From: Schaalia sp. lx-260
Lineage (GTDB): Bacteria; Actinomycetota; Actinomycetes; Actinomycetales; Actinomycetaceae
DNA: 64,000 nucleotides
NCBI RefSeq assembly: GCF_021083645.1
Contig: NZ_JAJNRQ010000002.1
Location: forward strand, 124,001-188,000
Direction of reading: 5' to 3'
Part shown: positions 17,358 through 26,606 of the stretch, piece by piece
How the letters are laid out: every line of letters begins with the position of its first letter
Numbering within the stretch: the first letter of the stretch is position 1
The notes under the pieces: generated by a model
Databases searched by the model: none
What the model saw: only the letters and a program-made list of their open reading frames with translations
Told to the model about the DNA's origin: nothing
Program-made: the position numbers and the translations under genes

Positions 17358-17771
17358 GTGAAGCACATGAATGTTGCTTTAGGGCGAGCAGGCGAAGAAT
17401 ACGCAAGTATGCTCCTGACGAATGCAGGGTACGAGATACTTACGCGTAACTGGTATTGCGGTCGTACTGGTGAAATCGACATTATTGCTCGTGATAAGTC
17501 ACTAGTAGTGATTGTTGAAGTACGTACTCGTATAGGAAATTCATATGGAAGCCCTTTAGAGTCTATTGATCGGCGTAAACTCCATCGCTTGAGGGTGTTA
17601 AGCACACAATGGCTGCAGAAAACACATACGTATACTCCGGCACGTATCGACGTTATTGCTTTAACGATTCCGCGTGAATATCGATCAGCTTTAATGGCAC
17701 ACACTTGTGAGAAAAATATTGACCTTTCGCTATTTCATCCGCATGTACGTTGGGTGAAAGGCGTGTCATGA
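17358..17771 (+). CDS. YraN family protein (UPF0102)
   Basis: This is a small protein with a restriction-endonuclease-like fold. The key residues are in GRTGEIDIIARD and VVIVEVRTR, which correspond to the E/D-EXK-type catalytic core seen in Holliday-junction resolvase-like nucleases. The 137-residue length is normal. The GTG at 17358 has GGAGGTGA 5 bases upstream and gives the usual N-terminus (LGRAGEEYA). The family is universally conserved beside comM and dprA in actinobacteria; its activity is not settled. The stop overlaps the comM start by 4 bases (ATGA). Confidence 0.9.
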   Translation: MKHMNVALGRAGEEYASMLLTNAGYEILTRNWYCGRTGEIDIIARDKSLVVIVEVRTRIGNSYGSPLESIDRRKLHRLRVLSTQWLQKTHTYTPARIDVIALTIPREYRSALMAHTCEKNIDLSLFHPHVRWVKGVS

Positions 17772-19309
17772 CAGTTTCCACCTTATCTGTTGCACTTGTA
17801 GGGTTACAGGGTCACATTATTGAAGTAGAAACCCATGTGGGTCGCGGACTTGTTGCTTTTACATTGGTTGGCTTACCTGATGCTTCTTTACGTGAATCAA
17901 AAGAACGAGTTCGCGCAGCTTTACAGACATGCGGCTTAGAGGTTCTTGATCGGCATATTATTGTTAATCTTTCACCTGCTGGTTTACCAAAATCTGGTAG
18001 CGGATTTGATCTAGCAATTGCTGTTTCAGTCCTTATTGCGACGAAAAAAATTCGTCCAGAACCATTTGCTCATGCTGTTTTAGTAGCTGAAATTGCTTTG
18101 GATGGTACATTACGTCCTGTTCCAGGTGTTTTACCAGCGCTTATTGCTGCTCAACGTAAAGGTGTTGTGCGCGCCATCGTTGCCCCGGAAAATGTTCAAG
18201 AAGCTGAACTTGTTCCTGGAATAGAAGTGATTTCTCATGGGCATCTGTCTGATGTCGTGATGTGGGCAGGTGGCAGGGCTGATAAGCCTCCTCAAAATAC
18301 GCGGAGGAATTTTATGGCCGATTCTTCAGATTTAGCACATGCTACGTCCACATATGCGGGTGATATTTCAGATATACGTGGGCAAAATTACGCTATTGAG
18401 GCTTTAGAAGTAGCTGCAGCAGGCGGGCACCACTTGCATTGTGTAGGGGAACCGGGCTCGGGTAAAACAATGCTCATTCAACGTATGCCCACAATTTTGC
18501 CTGCATTAGATGATGAAATAGCGATGACAACAACGGCTATTCATTCGCTTGCCGGTGTTCTTTTATCAAAACAGGGGCTTATTCGTCAGCCGCCTTTGCA
18601 AAGCCCGCATCATAGTGTGACGATGCCCGCGCTTATTGGAGGAGGCTCACCCGTTTTGCGTCCTGGGGCAGTGTCTTTAGCGCACGGAGGAGTTCTTTTC
18701 CTTGATGAAGCTCCCGAATTTTCACCGCGTGTGTTAGATGCTCTGCGGCAACCTCTTGAGGAAGGAGAAGTCAGTATTCATCGCGCACGCGGGCATACGC
18801 GTTTTCCAGCGGATTTTCAATTGGTATTGGCTTCTAATCCGTGCCCATGTGGTGGAGGTAATCGGGTGAAAAAATGTACATGTTCATCTATTCAACGGCG
18901 ACGTTATCAGGCACGTTTATCTGGCCCGTTGTTAGACCGCATTGATATTACAGTGGGGATGCGAGCGCCTACGCGTGCTGACTTGTTGGCTCCTTCCATA
19001 TATACATCAGCTCAAATAAAAGATCGGGTATCTGAAGCCCGTGCTCGCGCAGCTTACCGTCTGCGTGATACGCAATGGCATATGAATAGGCAGGTCACAG
19101 GTTCTTGGCTTCGACAGTGTTCTCAAATCCCGGTATCTATTGTGAAAGCTCTTGATGAAGCTGTGGATCGTTCTGACATCACTATGCGTGGAGCGGATCG
19201 AATTTTACGTGTCATGTGGACAGCAGCTGATCTTGAAGGGGCAACGCGCCCTGATGATAGTCATTTAGGTTTTGCCCTTTCTTTGCGTACAGGAGGGGCA
19301 TATGTGTAG
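17768..19309 (+). CDS. comM: YifB/ComM family Mg chelatase-like AAA+ ATPase
   Basis: This is a AAA+ protein whose proteobacterial homologue ComM is a hexameric helicase that promotes branch migration of incoming DNA in natural transformation. The N-terminal domain is ChlI/Lon-like (SVALVGLQGHIIEVET, GLPDASLRESKERVRAAL, NLSPAGLPKSGSGFDLAIA). The AAA+ core has Walker A GEPGSGKT (about 227-234) and Walker B LFLDEAPEF, plus a CPCG-containing loop (SNPCPCGG...CTC). The length of 513 is normal. It overlaps yraN by 4 bases and dprA by 8 bases. Nothing else for DNA uptake is in the window, so a transformation role here is inference. Confidence 0.93.
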   Translation: MTVSTLSVALVGLQGHIIEVETHVGRGLVAFTLVGLPDASLRESKERVRAALQTCGLEVLDRHIIVNLSPAGLPKSGSGFDLAIAVSVLIATKKIRPEPFAHAVLVAEIALDGTLRPVPGVLPALIAAQRKGVVRAIVAPENVQEAELVPGIEVISHGHLSDVVMWAGGRADKPPQNTRRNFMADSSDLAHATSTYAGDISDIRGQNYAIEALEVAAAGGHHLHCVGEPGSGKTMLIQRMPTILPALDDEIAMTTTAIHSLAGVLLSKQGLIRQPPLQSPHHSVTMPALIGGGSPVLRPGAVSLAHGGVLFLDEAPEFSPRVLDALRQPLEEGEVSIHRARGHTRFPADFQLVLASNPCPCGGGNRVKKCTCSSIQRRRYQARLSGPLLDRIDITVGMRAPTRADLLAPSIYTSAQIKDRVSEARARAAYRLRDTQWHMNRQVTGSWLRQCSQIPVSIVKALDEAVDRSDITMRGADRILRVMWTAADLEGATRPDDSHLGFALSLRTGGAYV

Positions 19310-20636
19310 TCATGAAAAAAATATGGGACGCTACTTACTGGGTAGGAGTGATGGCATATCAGTGTCGTGTAAGCCGCAAGAAGTATATGAGGAATATAGT
19401 TCGCCAGTTTTACGTGAAGATAATCAGCAAAATTCCCCGAGTCGTCAGATGCCCGTAAGACAGGCGAATCCTCGAAAAACAATGAGTGAATATGAATATG
19501 CTGTGTGGTGGTCGTGTGTCGTAGAACCGGGTGATTATTTTGCTTCTCATCTGCGTTCTGTATGTGGAGAAGAAGAAGCTCAGCGTTGGGCTTGCGCTCC
19601 ACGCATCACTTCTTTACCTGATTCGCTTTATGCAGTAGCTGCTCCTGAGCATTGGGAGAAAACATGGCATAGGTGGAAAGCACGGATTGACATGGTGGAC
19701 ATTGAAAAAGAACTGAGTATTGTGCATCGTATCGGTGGTTATGTGTTGACACCGGATAGTGCTCAATGGCCGCATATGCTCAAAGATTTAGGTCCAGTGA
19801 TGCCGAGTGCTTTATGGGTGAAAGGTCGTATATCTTCACAGCCTTGTGTCGCATTAGTAGGTGCGAGGGCTTCTACGCGAGCAGGAGAAAGAACATGTCG
19901 TGATATGGCTGTTGCTTTGACTGATAAGGGTTTCACTGTGGTTTCGGGTGGGGCCATCGGTATTGATGCGGCAGCTCATCATGGCGCTGTGGATGCTGGA
20001 GGAAAAACATACGCGCTTATGGCAGGAGGTTTAGGAGCTTTATATCCCGCAACGAATCGGGAACTCTTTGAAAAGATTGTATCTACAGGGGGAGCACTTA
20101 TCAGTGAAGTTCCTCCTTCGTGGCGCCCGGCGCGTTGGAGATTTTTAGCGCGTAATCGATTAATAGCAGCTTTATCTAGGGGTGTTGTGGTGGTTGAAGC
20201 AAGTTATCGTTCAGGCGCATTAGCAACAGCTCGTCATGGTGTGGAACTTGGACGTGAAGTAGGTGCTGTACCAGGTTCTGTTGATGGGGTCATGTCTCAG
20301 GGCTGTCATGAATTGATTCGGCAAGGTGGGATTCTCATACGTCATGCAGAGGATATACAGCGTATGATTTATCCTTTTGCTGATGTGAATGAATCTGTAG
20401 GGTACGATCATCCTCATCAAAAAACACGTGTTGTATCAGGGATTGAAACCTTGCCAGAGGAACAACGCCGAGTGTGGGAGGCGATGCCACTTCATTCAGC
20501 AGTAACGGTTGAAAAACTCAGTTATTCCAGTGGTTTAAGTCGTTCTGAGGTTCTTTCTGCATTAGCTTATTTAGATTTAGCAGGATGGGTGAGTGCGCAT
20601 AGTCGTGGGTGGCGACGAATACAGAAAAACAAATAA
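19302..20636 (+). CDS. dprA: DNA processing protein DprA
   Basis: DprA binds incoming single-stranded DNA and loads RecA in transformation. The Rossmann-like core is clear: CVALVGARASTRAG, VVSGGAIGIDAAAHHGAVDAGG, ALMAGGLGALYPATN, FLARNRLIAALSRGVVVVEA and VPGSVDGVMSQGCHELIRQGG. The C-terminal 60 residues or so resemble the winged-helix part. At 444 residues it is longer than usual (about 370-400) because of an N-terminal stretch of about 65 polar residues that does not look like DprA. The ATG at 19302 lies inside the comM end with AGGAGG at 19291; a start further in (for example at the Met before SEYEYAVWW) would remove the extension but has no better ribosome site. Confidence 0.93.
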   Translation: MCSHEKNMGRYLLGRSDGISVSCKPQEVYEEYSSPVLREDNQQNSPSRQMPVRQANPRKTMSEYEYAVWWSCVVEPGDYFASHLRSVCGEEEAQRWACAPRITSLPDSLYAVAAPEHWEKTWHRWKARIDMVDIEKELSIVHRIGGYVLTPDSAQWPHMLKDLGPVMPSALWVKGRISSQPCVALVGARASTRAGERTCRDMAVALTDKGFTVVSGGAIGIDAAAHHGAVDAGGKTYALMAGGLGALYPATNRELFEKIVSTGGALISEVPPSWRPARWRFLARNRLIAALSRGVVVVEASYRSGALATARHGVELGREVGAVPGSVDGVMSQGCHELIRQGGILIRHAEDIQRMIYPFADVNESVGYDHPHQKTRVVSGIETLPEEQRRVWEAMPLHSAVTVEKLSYSSGLSRSEVLSALAYLDLAGWVSAHSRGWRRIQKNK

Positions 20637-20713
20637 AAGTAGTCCCACAATGAGTATGTGCTTTTCTTACGTGAGTATGAAACGTTAGTGAACAGGGACG
20701 GTACGATGAAGGG

Positions 20714-21634
20714 GTGCAGGAAAAAACACCGTATGAAGCGTGGATATCGTATCTGAGAAATGTGCGTGGCTTAAGCGAACATACTGTGAATGCCTATGGA
20801 AGTGATGTTTTAGCCTGTCTGGAATATTTCGGATTAGGTACTCACGCCAGTGGCGAGGATATACGCCGATGTCTGACAACGCGCTCTTTACGTTCATGGT
20901 TGTCTTATGGACACGAAGGGGGGATGACACGCTCAACGGTAGCGAGGCATGTATCCGCATTACGTTCATTTACATCGTGGCTTGTGCTCAACAGCATTAT
21001 GTCGACTGATCCGGCACTTCCGCTCATGACGGCTCGGCCAGATCAGCGTTTACCACAGGTTGAAGATGTGGAAGGCGCTTTTCGTTTAATGGATAAAGCT
21101 CGCCACATTGCACAGGGCCGGCCATCACAGCCAAGCAATATTCGTGACTGGGCTATTGTTGAGTTGATCTATTCCACGGGGATACGTGTAGAAGAATTAT
21201 GCGCTCTTGATCTTCTTTCTTTTCAACCGCGTGAATTAACTATGAGAGTTTTCGGTAAAGGTCGAAAAGAACGAGTCGTTCCTGTGGGGGATTATGCCGC
21301 TGAAGCATTACATATGTGGATCCATTCAGCTCGTGATCTTTTAGTCGCTGACCCTAAGGAAAAAGCATTATTCGTTGGTGTGCAAGGTAAACGAATAAAT
21401 CAACGTGTTGTACGTTCGGTCATACATCGTTTATGCGCGAAAGCCGGAGTGAAAGATTTAGCTCCGCATGCTCTGCGACACACGGCAGCAACACACATGC
21501 TTCAAGGGGGAGCCGATTTACGGGCTGTACAAGAACTTCTTGGCCATTCGTCATTAAATACGACGCAACGCTATACGCATGTTGATACTCAACGTTTATC
21601 AGCTATTTATCGCTCTGCTCATCCGCGAGCATAA
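20714..21634 (+). CDS. xerC: Tyrosine recombinase XerC
   Basis: XerC with XerD resolves chromosome dimers at dif near the terminus. The N-terminal SAM-like core-binding domain (about 1-95) is followed by the catalytic domain. Catalytic residues seen are Arg158 in TGIRVEEL, Lys in FGKGRKERVVPVG, HALR in APHALRHTAATH, His in LLGHSSLNTTQRY and the nucleophile Tyr in RYTHVD. The length of 306 is typical. The start is GTG overlapping a GAAGGGG ribosome site; no ATG near fits the frame. It follows dprA at 77 bases, as in related actinobacteria. XerC, not a phage integrase, is preferred because of the syntenic place and compact length. Confidence 0.92.
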   Translation: MQEKTPYEAWISYLRNVRGLSEHTVNAYGSDVLACLEYFGLGTHASGEDIRRCLTTRSLRSWLSYGHEGGMTRSTVARHVSALRSFTSWLVLNSIMSTDPALPLMTARPDQRLPQVEDVEGAFRLMDKARHIAQGRPSQPSNIRDWAIVELIYSTGIRVEELCALDLLSFQPRELTMRVFGKGRKERVVPVGDYAAEALHMWIHSARDLLVADPKEKALFVGVQGKRINQRVVRSVIHRLCAKAGVKDLAPHALRHTAATHMLQGGADLRAVQELLGHSSLNTTQRYTHVDTQRLSAIYRSAHPRA

Positions 21635-21709
21635 GCACTGTGAGGACATATCTGTTTTGACGCATAATAAAGGGGATACGTGAGTAAGAATAGATAGCTC
21701 GTATATGCG

Positions 21710-22270
21710 CTACTGCGTAGTGCTCCATCCATCCCATATTTTCAATACGCTGCGTTCACGTAGGAAAAGTAAGGGATTAAGCCATTTTTGCGCTGACACT
21801 TTCACGCCCCAATGTAAGGCCCCAGGTGAATGACCTTCAGCCACGTAACCAAGAAGTTCTCCGGCATGTACTTTTTGTCCACGAACTACCTGCGCATTGA
21901 TCGGTTCAAATGTTGTGCGCAAAGGAAAATCAGGACTTCCTACATTGAGTGATAGGACAGGTCGATCAACTACTGTTCCAACGAAAGAGACAGTGCCTGC
22001 GGTAGGCGCGTACACCTCACTTGCAATAGGAACATCAAAATCAACACCTCGATGTCCTGATAGCCATGGCTGTGCCGGTTCAGTAAAAGGGCGTGCAATC
22101 GGAACAGGATGTCCTGTTGGCCATAACCAGGGGCGCTGAGGGGGATTATCTGTTGAATGAGCTGGTAAAGCTATCAGAAGGAAAAACAAGCACAGACATA
22201 CCCCTGTTAATGTTTGCTTGAGCAAAGCGTTTTCAGATTTTCTGTGACTTGAGGGTTGAGATGTCGTCAT
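21710..22270 (-). CDS. Exported M23 (LytM-like) family protein, probably inactive
   Basis: This is a 186-residue secreted or anchored protein with a hydrophobic signal segment (about 20-38, ending LIALPAHS) and a LytM/peptidase M23 domain. The first metal motif GHRGVDFD is intact. The second motif, HLHWG in active enzymes, reads ALHWGV, so the catalytic His is replaced by Ala while the metal-ligand His remains. It may bind peptidoglycan or regulate another hydrolase rather than cut. In actinobacteria a minus-strand M23 protein at this place, between xerC and rpsB, is common. The ATG lies at 22270. It is convergent with xerC. Confidence 0.85.
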   Translation of the reverse strand: MTTSQPSSHRKSENALLKQTLTGVCLCLFFLLIALPAHSTDNPPQRPWLWPTGHPVPIARPFTEPAQPWLSGHRGVDFDVPIASEVYAPTAGTVSFVGTVVDRPVLSLNVGSPDFPLRTTFEPINAQVVRGQKVHAGELLGYVAEGHSPGALHWGVKVSAQKWLNPLLFLRERSVLKIWDGWSTTQ

Positions 22271-22628
22271 GCGGATAGTATGCGTAAGTGCCTGACATGA
22301 TGATACTGCTCACAGGGGTCTTGGGGATAAAGTCATCGTTTTCCACAGGAAAACAGAGGGATAAGGGTCACATGTGCAGCCGCATGATGTTGCAAAATCA
22401 TGGGATAGAATGGTTCTGCATCTGTATGCATACAGGTGACTTCGCGCGTCATTTCTGCGTTCTCCGCCAAAGCGGTACTGAACCAGGGCGTAGTTGGCAT
22501 GGTTCCTTCATAGGTGCTGACTTGTTATGACGCTAGGGCCTCTTTCGGGACTTCCGAATACAGGCGACAAACCAATATGGCTTCATAGCAAGCCACACCG
22601 CTAATTTAAGGCGGGGAAAGGACGATCA
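22271..22628 (+). promoter_or_regulatory. Intergenic region before rpsB
   Basis: These 358 bases between the M23 gene and rpsB contain no gene that I can support. A perfect 17-base palindrome, GTTTTCC-ACA-GGAAAAC, lies at 22338-22354 and could be an operator or hairpin; it includes TTTTCCACA, one mismatch from a DnaA box. The promoters of the two divergent genes must be here. The rpsB ribosome site is GGAAAGGA at about 22615. Confidence 0.4.
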
Positions 22629-23471
22629 ATGGCAGTCGTAACCATGCGTCAGCTTCTTGAATCTGGAGTCCACTTCGGTCACCAGACTCGTCGTTGGAAC
22701 CCCAAGATGAAACGTTTCATCTTGACTGAACGCAATGGCATTTACATCATCGATCTCCAGCAAACTATTGCTGACATTGATATTGCCTATGATTTCGTTA
22801 AAGAAACTGTGGCCCACGGTGGCTCCATTCTTTTCGTTGGTACAAAGAAACAAGCACAAGAAGCTATTGCTGAACAGGCTTCACGTGTAGGCATGCCTTA
22901 CGTGAATCACCGTTGGCTCGGCGGTATGCTCACAAACTTCTCAACAGTTTCTAAGCGTCTGCAACGCCTGAAGGAACTGGAACAGATCGACTTTGATGAT
23001 GTTGCAGGTTCTGGACGCACAAAGAAAGAACTGCTGATGATGCGTCGTGAGATGGATAAGCTCTCACGCACACTCGGTGGTATCCGTGACATGAATCGTG
23101 TTCCCTCTGCAGTATGGATCGTTGACACAAAGAAGGAACACCTCGCTGTTTCTGAAGCTCGCAAACTCAATATTCCGATCGTTGCTATTTTGGATACCAA
23201 CGCTGATCCAGATGAGGTTGATTACCGTATTCCTGGCAACGATGATGCTATCCGCGCTGTAGCTTTGCTGACTCGTGTGATTGCAGATGCTGTGGCTGAT
23301 GGCCTCCTCTCGCGTTCGGCTTCACGTAAGTCTGCTGCAGGTGAGGAAGCTGAAGTTGCTGCTGAACCTCTTGCTGAATGGGAACGCGAACTGCTTGAAG
23401 GCGGCGAAACCGCTGCCGCAGAAACTCCCGCTGAAACAGCATCTGCTGAAGAAACACCGGCTGAAAACTGA
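22629..23471 (+). CDS. rpsB: 30S ribosomal protein S2
   Basis: S2 is a late-assembling protein of the small subunit that contacts S1 and 16S rRNA. The family blocks are [43 protein letters not shown] and [14 protein letters not shown]. The 280 residues include an Ala/Glu-rich tail of about 40 residues, as usual in actinobacteria. The ATG at 22629 has GGAAAGGA upstream. It is followed 30 bases later by tsf, the universal partner. Confidence 0.97.
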   Translation: MAVVTMRQLLESGVHFGHQTRRWNPKMKRFILTERNGIYIIDLQQTIADIDIAYDFVKETVAHGGSILFVGTKKQAQEAIAEQASRVGMPYVNHRWLGGMLTNFSTVSKRLQRLKELEQIDFDDVAGSGRTKKELLMMRREMDKLSRTLGGIRDMNRVPSAVWIVDTKKEHLAVSEARKLNIPIVAILDTNADPDEVDYRIPGNDDAIRAVALLTRVIADAVADGLLSRSASRKSAAGEEAEVAAEPLAEWERELLEGGETAAAETPAETASAEETPAEN

Positions 23472-23501
23472 TCGTTAACATCACAGAGAGGAAATAGAGC
23501 A

Positions 23502-24329
23502 ATGGCAAATTTCACCGCTGCTGATGTCAAGGCATTGCGTGATCAAACTGGCGCCGGCATGATGGACGTAAAGAAAGCGCTTGTTGAGGCCGATGGAGAT
23601 GCGGAAAAAGCTCTTGAGATTATTCGTCTCAATGGCTTGAAGTCCATTTCTAAGCGTGAGGATCGTCAGGCTTCTGCTGGTCTGCTTGCCGCCCGCGTAC
23701 AGGACAATACTGGTGTCCTTGTTGAAGTTAACTCCGAAACTGACTTCGTTGCGAAGAACCAGAAGTTCATTGATTTCGCTAATTCTGTTCTTGAAGCAGC
23801 TGTTGCTTCACAAGCTGCTGATCTTGAGACACTGCTTGCAGCTCCTCTAGGAGAAGGAACAGTACAGGATGCTTTGAACCAGATGGCTGCTGTTATCGGT
23901 GAAAAGCTTGAAATCCGTCGTGTTGTCCGCATGACCGGTGAACATGTAGAGCTGTATCTGCATCAAACCAGCCCCGACTTGCCTCCACAGGTCGGTGTCT
24001 TTGTGGTCACTAACGCTGCAGGATCTGCTGTGGCACACGATGTAGCTTTGCACATCGCTGCTTACATGCCTTCCTACCTTGACCGTGATGCTGTTCCGGC
24101 TGATGTTCTTGAAAAAGAACGCGCCACTTTGGAAAAGATCACTCTAGAAGAAGGCAAGCCTGAAGCTATCGTCCCCAAGATCGTTCAGGGACGTTTGGAA
24201 GCCTTCTTTAAGGATAACTGCTTGGTAGATCAAGCATTTGCTCGTGATCCTTCCAAGTCAGTTGGTAAGGTTCTTTCTGAGGCAAATGCTGAGGTCGTCG
24301 AATTCATTCGCGTCCACGTGGGAGCCTAA
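23502..24329 (+). CDS. tsf: Elongation factor Ts
   Basis: EF-Ts is the nucleotide-exchange factor of EF-Tu. The N-terminal UBA-like domain reads TAADVKALRDQTGAGMMDVKKAL; the core contains NSETDFVAKN, the diagnostic TDF motif that enters the EF-Tu nucleotide pocket. The 275-residue length is normal. The ATG follows GAGAGGAAA. It is co-transcribed with rpsB and ends before a strong GC hairpin. Confidence 0.97.
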   Translation: MANFTAADVKALRDQTGAGMMDVKKALVEADGDAEKALEIIRLNGLKSISKREDRQASAGLLAARVQDNTGVLVEVNSETDFVAKNQKFIDFANSVLEAAVASQAADLETLLAAPLGEGTVQDALNQMAAVIGEKLEIRRVVRMTGEHVELYLHQTSPDLPPQVGVFVVTNAAGSAVAHDVALHIAAYMPSYLDRDAVPADVLEKERATLEKITLEEGKPEAIVPKIVQGRLEAFFKDNCLVDQAFARDPSKSVGKVLSEANAEVVEFIRVHVGA

Positions 24330-24340
24330 ATCCTTATAAA

Positions 24341-24368
24341 TGACCCCGCCCGTTGTTGGGCGGGGTCA
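24341..24368 (+). terminator. GC-rich hairpin after rpsB-tsf
   Basis: TGACCCCGCCC and GGGCGGGGTCA form an 11-bp perfect stem around GTTGTT just after the tsf stop. The U-tract is short (TCGTGT), but stem strength suggests termination before pyrH. Confidence 0.75.
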
Positions 24369-24418
24369 TCGTGTACACACATTTCATATCTGATACACCA
24401 ATGACGATAGGAGTCCTG

Positions 24419-25156
24419 ATGACACGGCAACGACGAGTCCTTCTAAAACTTTCTGGTGAAGCTTTTGGTGGAGGATCCATCGGTCTTGACCCAACAGTGG
24501 TTCGTAATATTGCTGAGCAAATTGCGGAAGCTGTTCGGCAAGGAATACAGGTAGCAATTGTCGTTGGTGGTGGAAACTTTTTCCGTGGAGCGGAATTATC
24601 ACGTTCGGGACTTGACCGTTCCCGTGCAGACTACATGGGTATGCTCGGCACAGTGATGAATGCGTTGGCATTGCAAGATTTCATTGAGCAAGCCGGTGTT
24701 CCTGCGCGCGTACAAAGCGCAATAGCTATGCAACAGGTAGCGGAGCCCTACATTCCTTTACGTGCCATTCGTCATATGGAAAAAGGCCGTGTAGTCATTT
24801 TTGGTGCCGGTGCAGGTATGCCATATTTCTCAACCGACACTGTTTCGGCTCAGCGTGCTCTTGAAACGCACTGTGATGAGCTACTTGCAGCGAAAAATGG
24901 TGTCGATGGCGTATATGATTCTGATCCGCGTCTTAACCCACATGCTCGCCGCCTAGACTTCCTCACCTACACAGATGCGCTCTCACAGGGATTGAAAGTT
25001 GTCGATGCTGCAGCATTTGCTCTATGCCAAGAAAACGGTCTGACCATGCGCGTTTTTGGGATGTCTCAGCCCGGCAACGTCACAAAGGCCCTTCAAGGTG
25101 GAAGAATCGGTACGCTTGTATCAACACATGACGAACAAACTAAGGAGTCGAAGTGA
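24419..25156 (+). CDS. pyrH: UMP kinase
   Basis: UMP kinase makes UDP in pyrimidine synthesis; bacterial PyrH is a hexamer of the amino-acid-kinase fold. Visible are [51 protein letters not shown] and the C-terminal GTLVS. The 245-residue length is typical. The ATG at 24419 follows AGGAG; 22 upstream in-frame codons overlap the terminator of tsf and are not used. The stop overlaps the frr start by 4 bases (GTGA). Confidence 0.96.
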   Translation: MTRQRRVLLKLSGEAFGGGSIGLDPTVVRNIAEQIAEAVRQGIQVAIVVGGGNFFRGAELSRSGLDRSRADYMGMLGTVMNALALQDFIEQAGVPARVQSAIAMQQVAEPYIPLRAIRHMEKGRVVIFGAGAGMPYFSTDTVSAQRALETHCDELLAAKNGVDGVYDSDPRLNPHARRLDFLTYTDALSQGLKVVDAAAFALCQENGLTMRVFGMSQPGNVTKALQGGRIGTLVSTHDEQTKESK

Positions 25157-25710
25157 TCGACGATATTCTTCTTGAAGCCGAAGAAAAAATGGATCGTGCC
25201 GTTGAAGTAGCACGAGCAGATTTCGGTAACATTCGTACTGGTCGAGCAAATAGCGGAATGTTTGAGCAACTATTGGTCGAATACTACGGTGCTCCAACCC
25301 CTATGCAGCAACTCGCTTCATTCCAAATCCCAGAAGCTCGTACAGTCTTGATCTCTCCATTTGACCGTTCAGCAACACAGGAAATCATTAAAACCCTGCG
25401 TGAATCAGATCTTGGTGTGAATCCTACAGATGATGGTCATGTGATTCGTGTAGTTTTGCCGGCGCTTACCGAAGAACGCCGCAAAGAATATGTGAAACAA
25501 GCAAAAAATAAAGCAGAAGATGCTCGCGTATCTGTACGCGCAGTACGCCGTAAAGCAAAAGAAGCACTCGACCGTCTGAAAAAAGATGGCGAAGCCGGTG
25601 AAGATGAAGTTGATCGTGCAGAAAAGTCACTGGAAAATCTGACAAAATCTCATGTCGATCTTATTGACACTCTTTTAGTGACCAAAGAGAGCGAACTTCT
25701 GACTATCTGA
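25153..25710 (+). CDS. frr: Ribosome recycling factor
   Basis: RRF with EF-G splits the post-termination ribosome. The protein has the family length of 185 residues and the blocks [48 protein letters not shown] and [27 protein letters not shown]. The three-helix and beta-domain pattern is complete. The start is GTG within the pyrH stop, with AAGGAG 8 bases upstream; the stop overlaps cdsA by one base. Three genes in tight overlap indicate a single transcript. Confidence 0.96.
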   Translation: MIDDILLEAEEKMDRAVEVARADFGNIRTGRANSGMFEQLLVEYYGAPTPMQQLASFQIPEARTVLISPFDRSATQEIIKTLRESDLGVNPTDDGHVIRVVLPALTEERRKEYVKQAKNKAEDARVSVRAVRRKAKEALDRLKKDGEAGEDEVDRAEKSLENLTKSHVDLIDTLLVTKESELLTI

Positions 25711-26606
25711 TGCCAGACATACAATACACGCGCGTTTTACGGGGTATTTTTTCTGCAATACCCTCGCATAATCATGCCGCATTAAAAGCGACAGGACGAG
25801 CAGGTAGGAACTTGCCGGCAGCCGTCATGACAGCGACACTGCTTGTTGTGCTCGTGACGGCTTCACTTGCATTCTATTTTGAATTCTTTGTCGCTTTTAT
25901 CATGCTGCTCTGCTGGGCAGGAATATGGGAATTAGGCGGTGCCTACGCGCGTGTAGGGATTCACATGTCCTTATTGCCGCTATACGTCGGATCAGCAGGA
26001 ATGCTGATCTGCGCGTGGACTCTGGGAGCGGAAGCACTTCTAGCTGCTCTTTTCTTGACAATATTCGCATCTGTCCTGTGGCGTGTACTTGACCGTTGGG
26101 ACGACGGAAAATTACGTGACATATGTGCCTCTGCTTTTACAGCCGTATATGTTCCATTTCTCGCGTCATTTATCGTTTTACTTTTACGGGAACATCATGC
26201 CGCTTGGGTAGTGGGACTACAGATCCTCCTTGTTGCTTTAAGTGACACAGGAGGGTGGGCAACCGGAATCCTTATTGGCCGTCATCCGATGGCCCCTCGC
26301 TTATCGCCCAAAAAATCTTGGGAAGGATTCGCAGGTTCTCTACTTGCATGTACTGTTGGCGCTGTTGTTTGCTTTTCATTTGTGAATATTCACTGGGCAT
26401 GGGGTTTCATCGTAGGGCCCATGATGGCTTTTAGCGCCACAATAGGTGACCTCATCGAATCATTAATCAAACGCGAAGTCGGTTTGAAAGATATGTCGCA
26501 AATCCTGCCCGGACATGGAGGAGTCCTCGATCGCGCGGATTCTATTTTGTTAACGGCACCGGTTCTGCATGTCCTCCTACTGATTGCAGAAGGAGGGCAC
26601 GTATGA
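25710..26606 (+). CDS. cdsA: Phosphatidate cytidylyltransferase
   Basis: CdsA is the polytopic membrane enzyme that converts phosphatidate and CTP to CDP-diacylglycerol, the precursor of phospholipids including that used by the phosphatidylcholine synthase at 54.5 kb. The 298 residues hold about eight hydrophobic segments. The signature [15 protein letters not shown] followed by [16 protein letters not shown] and [14 protein letters not shown] is complete. A cytosolic N-terminus of about 35 residues precedes the first membrane helix. The ATG overlaps the frr stop by one base; the 3' end overlaps rlmN by 4 bases. Confidence 0.95.
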   Translation: MPDIQYTRVLRGIFSAIPSHNHAALKATGRAGRNLPAAVMTATLLVVLVTASLAFYFEFFVAFIMLLCWAGIWELGGAYARVGIHMSLLPLYVGSAGMLICAWTLGAEALLAALFLTIFASVLWRVLDRWDDGKLRDICASAFTAVYVPFLASFIVLLLREHHAAWVVGLQILLVALSDTGGWATGILIGRHPMAPRLSPKKSWEGFAGSLLACTVGAVVCFSFVNIHWAWGFIVGPMMAFSATIGDLIESLIKREVGLKDMSQILPGHGGVLDRADSILLTAPVLHVLLLIAEGGHV

